Source of the DNA: Planctomycetota bacterium
GTDB taxonomy: Bacteria > Planctomycetota > Planctomycetia > Pirellulales > Pirellulaceae
Reading direction: 5' to 3'
Length of the DNA: 6,457 bases
Assembly (NCBI GenBank): GCA_019347795.1
Contig: JAHWKS010000347.1
Span: forward strand, 1-6,457
Made by a program: the position numbers and the translations under genes
Shown here: in pieces, positions 1 through 6,189 of the stretch
Layout of the letters: each line of letters begins with the position of its first letter
Numbering within the stretch: position 1 is the stretch's first letter
Notes under the pieces: generated by a model
What the model saw: the letters and a program-made list of their open reading frames with translations, nothing else
The model's database searches: none
What the model was told of the DNA's origin: nothing

Positions 1-220
1 GATGCGGGTGGAGTTCCGCCGGCACTCGCAGGAGCCGAACTGGGAGCTGGTGGAGCTGGACGTGATTAAGCCGCTCAACGACCTCCGCAACAGCGTCGCC
101 GAAGAGCTGATCCGCCGGCAGTCGAAAGATTCCCTGACCCCCATCGACCGCGACCCGGTCCCCCCGCAGTTCACGAAAGAAGTGCGGCGGTACTACGAAG
201 AATTGGGCCGCGGCGAGTGA
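1..220 (+). CDS. C-terminal end of a large uncharacterised (planctomycete-type) protein, partial
   Basis: The reading frame is open from the left edge to a TGA at 218-220, so only the last 72 or so residues of a longer protein are visible. The ATG at base 2 is probably internal. The visible part is charged and helical, with no membrane segment. It ends with a proline-rich turn (IDRDPVPPQF) followed by a basic/aromatic tail (EVRRYYEELGRGE). From memory, this tail closes large membrane proteins of unknown function encoded in planctomycete MoxR / DUF58 / VWA clusters, just ahead of an amidotransferase-like VWA gene. The same order is seen here: the next gene begins 11 bases after the stop, which suggests one transcript. 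No enzymatic motif is visible, so its function cannot be stated. The gene call is secure; the family assignment is recall only. Confidence 0.8.
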   Translation, partial: MRVEFRRHSQEPNWELVELDVIKPLNDLRNSVAEELIRRQSKDSLTPIDRDPVPPQFTKEVRRYYEELGRGE

Positions 221-231
221 ATGTCTGATCC

Positions 232-2589
232 ATGTCGCAACTTCTCTGGGGCGCCCCGGAATGGGCCCTGCCCGCGATCGCGATAGCGTCGCTCGCCCTT
301 CTGGTCCTCGTCTGGTCGTATCTGCGGGCCGGCGGAAGTGCGGGTGTGCGGCTGACGGCGGCGACGCTCAAAACGCTGGGCATCGCGGCGCTGGCGATCT
401 GCCTGGCTGAGCCGCTGGTGAGCGGTAGCCGTCCGCGGCCGGGGGCGAACCTGTTTGTGCTCTTGGCCGATAACAGCCAGAGCCTTGCGATTCATGACTC
501 CCGCCGCCGGGAAAGCCGGGGCGAAGCGTTGAAGAATCGGCTGACCCGCCAGTCCGCGTGGCGGGAGCGGATCGAGCAGGACTTCGACGTCCGCCGCTAC
601 GCCTTCGACTCCCGCCTCCGCGCCATGCCCGATTTTGACGCGCTGGACTTCACCGGCGACGCCTCGACGTTGGCGGCCTCGCTGGACAACGTCGCCCGCC
701 GCTTTCAAGGCCGGCCCTTGGCGGGCGTGCTGCTCTTCACCGACGGCAACGCGACCGATATCGCCTCGCTCGCGGAAGCCGACCTGGACTGGTCCTCGCT
801 GCCGCCGATCTACCCGGTGGCGATCGGCGACGAGGCCCCGGCCCGCGACCTGGCGGTCGGCGATATTCGGGTCAGCCAGACGAACTTCGAAGCCGCTCCG
901 GTCACGGTGCAGGCGGAGATCGAGTCGGCCGGCTACGACGGCGCCCGCCTCGTGGCGCAGCTCCTCGACAAGTCGGGCAAGGTCCTCCAAGAGCAGCCGC
1001 TAGAGGCCGCGGAAGACGGCGTCGCACTCTCCTGCCGATTCCAGGTGCAGCCCGAGCGGGGCGGGGTGCACTTCTACCAGGTGCGGGTTTCGGCGAAGTC
1101 GGAGGTGCGGCAATTCGACAACCCGGAGCGATCCCGCGAGGCGACGCTCGCCAACAACTCTCGCTTCGTGGTGGTGGACCGCGGGCAGGGGCCGTATCGC
1201 GTGTTGTACGTCGCGGGCCGGCCGAACTGGGAATACAAATTCCTGCGGCGGGCGCTGGAGGCGGACCGCGAGGTGGAGCTGGTTGCCTTGGTGCGGATCG
1301 CCAATCGCGAGCCGAAGTTCGTATTCCGCGAGAAGCGGGACGACGGCGCCAACCCGCTCTTCCGCGGCTTCGACAACGTCGAAGCCGAAGAGGCCGAACA
1401 GTACGATCAGCCGGTCCTCCTGCGGCTGGGGACCGAGGACGCCGCCGAGCTGCGGGACGGTTTCCCCAAAGCGGCCGACCAGCTCTTCCGCTACCACGCC
1501 GTCGTGCTGGACGACGTGGAGGCGGAGTATTTTTCGCCCGACCAGATGCGGCTGGTGCAAGACTTCGTGCGCCGCCGCGGCGGGGGCCTGTTGATGCTCG
1601 GCGGACAGGAGTCGTTCGTCAAAGGCGAGTACGACCGCACGCCGCTCGGGGAGCTGCTGCCGGTGTATCTCGAACGCATTCCCCGTTCGCAGTTCAGCGA
1701 AGAATTCCGTCTCTCGCTCACCCGCGAAGGCTGGCTTTCGCCATGGGTCCGCGTGCGCTCCAACGAACAGGATGAGCGAAAGCGGCTGGCCGCGATGCCG
1801 CCGTTTCAGACGGTGAACGCGGTGCGCGGGATCAAGCCCGGGGCTTCGGTGCTGGCGACGGTCATGAGCGATCAAGGCGAGGAGTTGCCGGCTCTGGTGG
1901 CGCAGCCGTTCGGCGCCGGCCGCGCGGCGGCGCTGACCGTAGGCGATCTGTGGCGCTGGGGCATGCGCCGCCGCGACGACGAAGAGAGCGACCTGGAAAA
2001 ATCGTGGCGACAGACGATCCGCTGGCTGGTGTCCGACGTGCCGCAGCGGATCGAGGCCGACGCAACGCGGCGACACGATCAGCCCGGCGCCCCGGTCGCA
2101 ATCGCCGTTCACGTCCGCGACGAAGAATTCAAGCCGCTCGACAACGCTACCGCGACCATCACCGTCACGCAGCCGGACGGAGAGGCGGTGGAATTAACCG
2201 CGGCGCCGAGTCGCCGCGAGGCCGGCGTCTATGAAGCCAGCTTCGTTCCCCGGCAGACGGGATCCTACCGGGCGGCGATTACCGTTCACGATCAGGACGG
2301 CTCCGAAGTCGGCCGGACCGAGACCGGCTGGACCGCCGAACCGGCGGCTGAAGAGTTCCGCCGCCTCGCGGCCAACCGCACACTCCTGGAGGAGCTGGCC
2401 GAGAAGACGGGCGGCGAGGTGATCGCACTTTCCGATTTGGAGCGATTCGTAATGGACCTCCCCAATCGCCGCATCCCGATCACCGAGCCGTGGATCTACC
2501 CGCTCTGGCACCAGGCCTGGGTGTTTTTCTTCGCCGCCGCCTGCCTCATCGGCGAATGGGGCCTGCGCCGGTGGAAGGGGCTGGCGTAA
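232..2589 (+). CDS. Membrane-anchored VWA / class I glutamine amidotransferase-like protein
   Basis: A 785-residue protein. Two hydrophobic helices near the N-terminus (about residues 12-31 and 44-63) precede a VWA-like domain starting near 73. The domain has a complete-looking metal-site motif, DNSQS (D80, S82, S84), and a second acidic loop, FTDGN (D171). A beta-rich linker follows (about 205-310). An amidotransferase-like Rossmann region then has RVLYVAGRPNWEYKFLRRAL near 323-342 and GGGLLMLGGQESF near 450-462. A second beta-sandwich-like stretch (about 615-700) and a last membrane helix (about 758-775) complete it. At the usual nucleophile elbow the sequence reads LGGQ, with no cysteine, so glutaminase activity is unlikely and the fold probably has a binding or structural role. 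The large middle part likely lies outside the cytoplasmic membrane, as in BatA-type proteins (inference). ATG 232 is the earliest possible start, because an in-frame TGA sits at 226-228. No good Shine-Dalgarno is seen, so translation may depend on the gene 11 bases upstream. Its partners and substrate are unknown. Confidence 0.9.
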   Translation: MSQLLWGAPEWALPAIAIASLALLVLVWSYLRAGGSAGVRLTAATLKTLGIAALAICLAEPLVSGSRPRPGANLFVLLADNSQSLAIHDSRRRESRGEALKNRLTRQSAWRERIEQDFDVRRYAFDSRLRAMPDFDALDFTGDASTLAASLDNVARRFQGRPLAGVLLFTDGNATDIASLAEADLDWSSLPPIYPVAIGDEAPARDLAVGDIRVSQTNFEAAPVTVQAEIESAGYDGARLVAQLLDKSGKVLQEQPLEAAEDGVALSCRFQVQPERGGVHFYQVRVSAKSEVRQFDNPERSREATLANNSRFVVVDRGQGPYRVLYVAGRPNWEYKFLRRALEADREVELVALVRIANREPKFVFREKRDDGANPLFRGFDNVEAEEAEQYDQPVLLRLGTEDAAELRDGFPKAADQLFRYHAVVLDDVEAEYFSPDQMRLVQDFVRRRGGGLLMLGGQESFVKGEYDRTPLGELLPVYLERIPRSQFSEEFRLSLTREGWLSPWVRVRSNEQDERKRLAAMPPFQTVNAVRGIKPGASVLATVMSDQGEELPALVAQPFGAGRAAALTVGDLWRWGMRRRDDEESDLEKSWRQTIRWLVSDVPQRIEADATRRHDQPGAPVAIAVHVRDEEFKPLDNATATITVTQPDGEAVELTAAPSRREAGVYEASFVPRQTGSYRAAITVHDQDGSEVGRTETGWTAEPAAEEFRRLAANRTLLEELAEKTGGEVIALSDLERFVMDLPNRRIPITEPWIYPLWHQAWVFFFAAACLIGEWGLRRWKGLA

Positions 2590-2625
2590 GGGGGAACGGA
2601 GTGATGGAGTGGTTGGAGCGCCGTT

Positions 2626-3657
2626 CTACGCTTCCTCGCCGCGCGGCGCATCGGGTGGTCGCTCCCAGATGGCGATTCCTTCTTGGAGAAAGGCGTCCAA
2701 TCTCTCGCCGAGGCTCGAATTCTTCTCCACGTGTTTCACGTAGTATTCGAAGGAACTCACTGCCGTTCGTTGCTTGAGGGGGTCCCAGAGTTTGACTACT
2801 TCCAGCATGTCCGCGAGCGCCAGCACCGTTAAACCAAGCTCTTCGCAACTTGCGCGCGCCGCATCCTCAAAGTCGAGCGCGACAATCAGGCCGAGGGCGC
2901 CGCGACGCCCGATCTCATTCGCGAACCCTTCCAGATCGGGCACGGCATCGGCTTTGAGCGATAGCTGCTTTACTTCGGCGGAGATCGCCAGCCGCGCTCC
3001 TTCCCAAGCGTCGATGTCGCCGACCCGCTGGAGACGTTTGGAGCCCGTGCGAACTTTGCTGATTTCGATCTGCAAGTGAGGATTGTCGGCGCGCAGGAAG
3101 CCGAACACCAAGCCCTGAAACGCGGCGCCGGTCGGCTCTCCTTTCCTTGCCGTGAGATCAAAATCTTCCAGCAGCATGCGAAACAGCGGCGGCTCCAGAC
3201 GCACGCTCGAGGGATCAAACGCCTGGCTTTTGAGCGTGTCCAACACGTGTCGGCAGACGCGCTCGCGAAGCGTGTTCATCTCTCCCGTCGAGAACGTGAC
3301 CAGCGCATCAAGCCAATGCGTATAGTCAGACCATGCCTGCGTAGCGTGCGGATCGCAGCTTGGGTAGTCGAACCGCTTTTGCTCCGCCCGAAAGTAGCGC
3401 TCCGCCGAATTGTAAAACGGCCGGAGGCTGACCGTCTTCCCGGTAGGCGCCGCTACAATCAGCGTGTTCGCTCGTTTTCCTGCAGCGGTTTCTGATTGCT
3501 TTGGAAACCTGGCCAGGAAGTCAGCAAAGTCGCTGATTTCTAAGCTCGGGACGTTCAGGTGCTCCAAGAAGTCGATGAAGGCCACCAACAGGCCGGCCGA
3601 AAACTTGCGAGCGGTAAAGCCTGCGGCGAACTCGTCGTAAAGTTCGTCAGGCGTCAT
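2626..3657 (-). CDS. Putative type II restriction endonuclease (PD-(D/E)XK-like)
   Basis: A 343-residue soluble protein, with no signal peptide or membrane helix, encoded directly after a DNA methyltransferase. Its ATG (3657-3655) overlaps the methyltransferase TGA in an ATGA, so translation is probably coupled. The likely active site is GDIDAWEG (residues 213-220, with D216), followed by a hydrophobic strand and AEVKQ (227-231, with E228 and K230). This is the D-x(n)-ExK arrangement of PD-(D/E)XK nucleases. The stretch before it, GAAFQGLVFGFLRA (177-190), looks like the helix that commonly precedes that core, and E198 could be a further acidic ligand. The N-terminal 150 residues are mostly helical and may bind DNA. 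A strand-rich part after the core (about 255-285) completes the fold. From memory it could belong to the SacI-type endonuclease family, but this was not checked and the recognition site cannot be read from the sequence. The expected job is cleavage of unmodified foreign DNA at the site its partner methylates. GC is lower than in the flanks. Confidence 0.72.
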   Translation of the reverse strand: MTPDELYDEFAAGFTARKFSAGLLVAFIDFLEHLNVPSLEISDFADFLARFPKQSETAAGKRANTLIVAAPTGKTVSLRPFYNSAERYFRAEQKRFDYPSCDPHATQAWSDYTHWLDALVTFSTGEMNTLRERVCRHVLDTLKSQAFDPSSVRLEPPLFRMLLEDFDLTARKGEPTGAAFQGLVFGFLRADNPHLQIEISKVRTGSKRLQRVGDIDAWEGARLAISAEVKQLSLKADAVPDLEGFANEIGRRGALGLIVALDFEDAARASCEELGLTVLALADMLEVVKLWDPLKQRTAVSSFEYYVKHVEKNSSLGERLDAFLQEGIAIWERPPDAPRGEEA

Positions 3658-4652
3658 CGCACGGACAATGCTGCAAGTCGGGGAAATGCTTTTTGGGCCA
3701 TCTCATAATATTCGTGGTCCCGCTCGGTCCCGAGGCTCCGGTAGCCGAGCGCCTCTGCGGCCGCCAGGGTCGATGCGCTTCCGGCGAAAGGATCGTAGAC
3801 GACGCCGATTCCCAGCGGCAGCGCGGCGCGCACGATTTGTCGCAGGAATCGTTGGGGCTTCAAAGACGGGTGCGGCGCCAACGCCTTTTCCCGGCCGCGA
3901 GTCGGTGAGCAGGCGATCACATCCTTAAACGGCTCGCGCGCCGAGATTCTGCGGAGGCCGCCGGCGCCCCAGACTCGCAGGTTCTCGGCGACCGTCCCCT
4001 CGCAGGGCTTGCGGAATATGCCCCAAGGCTCCCAACTGGAGCGGGCCATTACGGAAACTTCCGGGAATTCCGCCTCCGCGCCTTTCGGCCGATCGCCGCC
4101 GCGCAACGTTTGCACAATGCGGATCACCTCGCCTCGCTTCTCCAGCCCCGCCTCTTGAAAGGCGCAGAATGTCATGCTCGACAGCAACGGATTTGATGCA
4201 ATGAACACATGTCCGCCCGGAACAAGGACTCGCAGCAGCCGTTCTGCAACCGCCTTGAAAAACGTTCGCAACAAGTTGACCTCTTCACTGGAAAGCACCG
4301 TGAAGCGCGGCAGCGGGTTCCGCTTGGCGCCGTCGAAGGAAGGCGGAATCCGCCAGACGCCTCCGCGTCCCGATCTGAGCTTGGCCTGGTTCTTTTCCTG
4401 GTATTCAATGACGCCGTAAGGCGGGTCCGTCACGACGGCATGAACCGATGCCTCCGGCGCCGCATCGAGCCATTCGACCGCATCCCCAAGAATCAGTGTG
4501 GCGTCTGCGGAAAGCTCAACGCTCCGCTCGGCCGAACGGCGGAGGCGGCGCCAATCGCTCTCCGCCCGCCGACGGATCGATTCGAGCCAAGGCGGATCGC
4601 GGCTCGCATCAGCTTCGCGTGAAAACGGCAATAGTGTTTGCGGCGTCCCCAT
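3654..4652 (-). CDS. Beta-class site-specific DNA methyltransferase (N6-adenine or N4-cytosine)
   Basis: A 332-residue methyltransferase of the N6/N4 amino-methylating group. Catalytic motif IV is TDPPYG (residues 75-80). The S-adenosylmethionine-binding motif I is DPFAGSAST (287-295), preceded by HPSLKP (261-266) and followed by GTERD (308-312), whose E310 is placed to hold the cofactor ribose. With motif IV before motif I and the variable target-recognition stretch between them (about 85-255), this is the circularly permuted beta order. DPPY favours adenine N6, but N4-cytosine is not excluded. The N-terminal 50 residues are rich in Arg and Glu and are not part of the conserved core. Length is normal for type II enzymes. 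ATG 4652 is the first ATG in frame, and no clear Shine-Dalgarno precedes it. The gene comes first in a two-gene unit with the endonuclease. It should therefore be made first and protect host DNA before cleavage is possible. A candidate promoter lies about 45-75 bases upstream. Confidence 0.93.
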   Translation of the reverse strand: MGTPQTLLPFSREADASRDPPWLESIRRRAESDWRRLRRSAERSVELSADATLILGDAVEWLDAAPEASVHAVVTDPPYGVIEYQEKNQAKLRSGRGGVWRIPPSFDGAKRNPLPRFTVLSSEEVNLLRTFFKAVAERLLRVLVPGGHVFIASNPLLSSMTFCAFQEAGLEKRGEVIRIVQTLRGGDRPKGAEAEFPEVSVMARSSWEPWGIFRKPCEGTVAENLRVWGAGGLRRISAREPFKDVIACSPTRGREKALAPHPSLKPQRFLRQIVRAALPLGIGVVYDPFAGSASTLAAAEALGYRSLGTERDHEYYEMAQKAFPRLAALSVR

Positions 4653-4654
4653 AA

Positions 4655-4662
4655 GGTATACC
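4655..4662. promoter_or_regulatory. 8-bp palindrome GGTATACC just upstream of the methyltransferase start
   Basis: A perfect 8-base palindrome lies two bases upstream of the methyltransferase ATG, where a ribosome-binding site would normally be. Many type II R-M operons are autoregulated, either by a controller protein binding short symmetric operators or by the methyltransferase itself. No controller gene is seen here. The palindrome could be an operator or a modification target, or it could be chance. It overlaps no recognisable Shine-Dalgarno. Confidence 0.2.
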
Positions 4663-4697
4663 GTGGCTGTGGTCCGGTCATCATGACGACTTGCCTC

Positions 4698-4726
4698 AGT
4701 GTACAGGGCTGCAGCGGTTGCGACAA
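4698..4726 (-). promoter_or_regulatory. Candidate sigma-70-type promoter for the R-M operon
   Basis: On the minus strand, TTGTCG (4726-4721) and TACACT (4703-4698) each match four of six bases of the -35 and -10 consensus. They are separated by exactly 17 bases, the optimal spacing. Transcription would begin near 4690, giving a leader of about 40 bases before the methyltransferase ATG at 4652. It is the best-spaced pair I found in the gap, but such matches arise by chance, so it is a candidate only. Confidence 0.3.
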
Positions 4727-4736
4727 TTCACAGCGC

Positions 4737-4750
4737 GCGAATTGCGAATT
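4737..4750 (+). repeat. Tandem heptamer GCGAATT x2
   Basis: Two perfect adjacent copies of GCGAATT. A looser relative, GCGACAATT, lies at 4720-4728 and overlaps the candidate -35 element of the methyltransferase promoter. Repeated short elements upstream of a promoter can be regulator-binding sites, but two copies are little evidence. Confidence 0.4.
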
Positions 4751-4811
4751 TTGATCGTCGCCAGCCCAATGCGGTTACCAATCAGCATTGCCATTCGTGC
4801 TCAAGCAGGCT

Positions 4812-5573
4812 ATGCGGACGTCACACGCAGATAAGTGGACGACGTTTTATCTTTCGCTTATTGCTCCCGGGGCAGGACAGCTTTGGGCGGGGAGCTGGTG
4901 GTGTGTCGGGTGGTGGCTGGGGTGGGGCGGGGCGGTCGGAGTCTGGAGCTGGCTCGTTTCGTATGGCTCTAGCGAGTGGTGGTTGATCGCGGGCGTGCAG
5001 GTGGTCTGCTTCCTGGCGATCGCGGTTGTCTCGGCCGGGCATGCGAAGCGGCAGGCGGAGGTCGATCATCCGTGGCCCGCGACTCCCGGAACACGGGTGC
5101 GGGTGACGCGGGCGCCGCCGAAGCGACGCTGCATCGAGGCGACGATCGAAGCCGACATCGCCGCGCCGCCCGACGTCGTGTGGCGGCGGGCGTCCGACCT
5201 GCCGCGATTCCTCGTGATCGATACGTTTCACGATCGCGTGACGCTGATGCGCCCCAGGCCGGCGGCGGGGGTGGACCTGGTGCTCTCGCACAACGCCTTC
5301 GGCCGGCGGTTCCTGCGTTTCGGCCGCATCCTGAAGTGGGAGGAAGGCCGGAAGTACGCCTTCAGCGACCTTTCGCCCCGCGGCCCGCGGCACGGCTTTC
5401 CGCACGTGTTCTTTGTGTCCGTCGAGCCGCTCAGCGAAGAACCCATCACGACGCGACTGACGATCACGGTCCGCGGCAAGTGGAGCAGCCGCTGGATCCC
5501 CATCACGCTTGGCCGCAGGTGGGTCTGGCTGGTGACGCGCGACCACGCCCGGCTAATACGAAAGGCGATGTGA
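4812..5573 (+). CDS. Membrane protein with PGAGQ hairpin and SRPBCC-like domain
   Basis: A 253-residue protein counted from the ATG at 4812. An in-frame TTG at 4788 and GTG at 4797 would add eight or five residues. I prefer the ATG because AGCAGG lies just ahead of it, although the spacing of two bases is tight. The N-terminus contains LSLIAPGAGQLWAG (14-27), a motif of short membrane hairpins of the TM2 type. Two hydrophobic, strikingly tryptophan- and glycine-rich segments follow (about 25-50 and 56-76). After a basic linker, residues 107-250 resemble a START/SRPBCC helix-grip fold. That part opens with a strand reading IEATIEADIAAPPDVVWRRASDL, followed by DLPRFLVIDTF and alternating beta strands, and ends with a helix (RDHARLIRKAM). 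Such folds bind lipids or other hydrophobic ligands. With the membrane anchor, a role at the inner membrane is a reasonable guess. The gene stands alone, divergent from the R-M pair and convergent with the decarboxylase pair. Confidence 0.75.
   Translation: MRTSHADKWTTFYLSLIAPGAGQLWAGSWWCVGWWLGWGGAVGVWSWLVSYGSSEWWLIAGVQVVCFLAIAVVSAGHAKRQAEVDHPWPATPGTRVRVTRAPPKRRCIEATIEADIAAPPDVVWRRASDLPRFLVIDTFHDRVTLMRPRPAAGVDLVLSHNAFGRRFLRFGRILKWEEGRKYAFSDLSPRGPRHGFPHVFFVSVEPLSEEPITTRLTITVRGKWSSRWIPITLGRRWVWLVTRDHARLIRKAM
4908..4935 (+). other. G-rich tract with G-quadruplex potential inside the SRPBCC gene
   Basis: On the coding strand a GGG (4908-4910) is followed by three runs of four G (4919-4922, 4924-4927, 4929-4932), the last three separated by single bases. 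A further GGG-C-GGGG lies at 4885-4892. Four G-runs with loops of 8, 1 and 1 are enough for a quadruplex in principle. The tract encodes the Trp/Gly-rich membrane segment (TGG and GGN codons), so it may simply follow from protein composition. Confidence 0.35.
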
Positions 5574-5595
5574 TGCTTGGGAGCGACTCGCGCGG

Positions 5596-6189
5596 CTACG
5601 TCGAAGCAGCTCCCAGCGCTCGCCGAAGACGCGTCAGTTGCTCTTGCATTGGGCAGGGCGGATCGAGGCGATGGTTTTCGTGCACGACGTTCACCTCCAG
5701 CCATATGAAGCGCGGCCCCGGCGCGGCGAGCATCTGGGCGGCGCCGCGGCGCCAGTCGTCCAGACATCGGAAGTGCGAGACGCTTTCGAAGCCCGCCGCG
5801 CGGGCCATTCCCGCGAAGTCTACGCCCCGCCGCGTCGCGGGAGTCTTGGGGCCGCCGATGATCTCGTACGCCGCATTATCGATCAGCATGAGCGAAAGGT
5901 TTCTGGCGCCGCTGTCGATCACGGTCAGCAAGGCGCCGAGCGTCATGAGCAGCGAGCCGTCGCCGGTGAGCAGCCACACTTCGCGCTGCGGCTGCGCAAG
6001 GGCAAGACCCAGAGCGAGCGGCGGTCCGCCCCCCATCGCCGAAGGAACGTAGTGCAAATCGAGCGGGTGATCCGAGAGTTGAATCCACTCCCGCGCCGCG
6101 CCCATATGGCTCACGACGATGCAATCGTCGCCTCGCAGGCCGGCGAGCACGCGGAGCGCTTCGGCCACCGGCATTGCTTCGCGCATCAC
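5596..6189 (-). CDS. ThDP-dependent decarboxylase, beta (C-terminal) subunit, ComE-like
   Basis: A 197-residue cytoplasmic protein corresponding to the ThDP diphosphate-binding half of a split decarboxylase. The ThDP/magnesium motif is GDGSLL (residues 76-81), followed 27 residues after its aspartate's neighbour by NAAYE (N105), which is normal spacing. Upstream is HYVPSAMGGGPPLALGLALA (46-65), the region that in relatives reads as a GSMG...AlGlAla loop. This arrangement is shared by sulfopyruvate decarboxylase beta subunits (ComE) and the C-terminal half of phosphonopyruvate decarboxylase. These decarboxylate a 2-oxo acid bearing a sulfonate or phosphonate, but the true substrate cannot be read here. 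The GTG at 6189-6187 overlaps the TGA of the alpha gene by four bases and lies seven bases after a GGAGG. An ATG follows immediately at 6186 (TGATG overlap) and is an equally plausible start. The gene ends with TAG at 5598-5596, 22 bases from the convergent SRPBCC stop. Confidence 0.85.
   Translation of the reverse strand: MMREAMPVAEALRVLAGLRGDDCIVVSHMGAAREWIQLSDHPLDLHYVPSAMGGGPPLALGLALAQPQREVWLLTGDGSLLMTLGALLTVIDSGARNLSLMLIDNAAYEIIGGPKTPATRRGVDFAGMARAAGFESVSHFRCLDDWRRGAAQMLAAPGPRFIWLEVNVVHENHRLDPPCPMQEQLTRLRRALGAAST

Larger units (their letters stand above)
4653..4811. other. Divergent intergenic region between the R-M cassette and the SRPBCC gene
   Basis: This is the only gap longer than 40 bases in the window. 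It separates divergently transcribed genes, so it should hold the promoters for both. One 60-base line counted by hand (4741-4800) is about 50% GC, far below the coding sequence around it. Visible elements are a candidate promoter toward the methyltransferase, a tandem heptamer and a palindrome at the methyltransferase start, each listed separately. I found no convincing promoter toward the plus-strand gene, no transfer RNA and no terminator. Confidence 0.7.

Noticed and set aside
193..990. Long minus-strand open frame opposite the VWA gene.
   Set aside because: Its product is Arg/Gly/Ala-rich, low in hydrophobic structure and has no motif. It is a GC-bias shadow of the well-supported plus-strand gene. 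The similar minus frame at 1000-2112 is rejected for the same reason.
2594..2626. Inverted repeat GAACGG / CCGTTC between the convergent VWA and endonuclease genes, considered as a bidirectional terminator.
   Set aside because: Only six base pairs with a 21-base loop, and no T-tract on either side. It is too weak to call.
4821..5546. Minus-strand 241-codon frame opposite the SRPBCC gene.
   Set aside because: The composition is rich in Arg/Pro/His with no domain signal, while the plus strand encodes a coherent membrane plus SRPBCC protein.
5578..5615. Inverted repeat TGGGAGC / GCTCCCA at the convergent end of the SRPBCC and decarboxylase genes, considered as a terminator.
   Set aside because: A seven-base stem with a 24-base loop, lying partly inside the beta-subunit gene, and with no T-run after it.
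4976..6052. A 358-codon plus-strand open frame crossing the SRPBCC gene and the decarboxylase beta gene.
   Set aside because: It overlaps two motif-supported genes on opposite strands, and its product is low-complexity Arg/Ala/Gly/Pro. It is a shadow frame.
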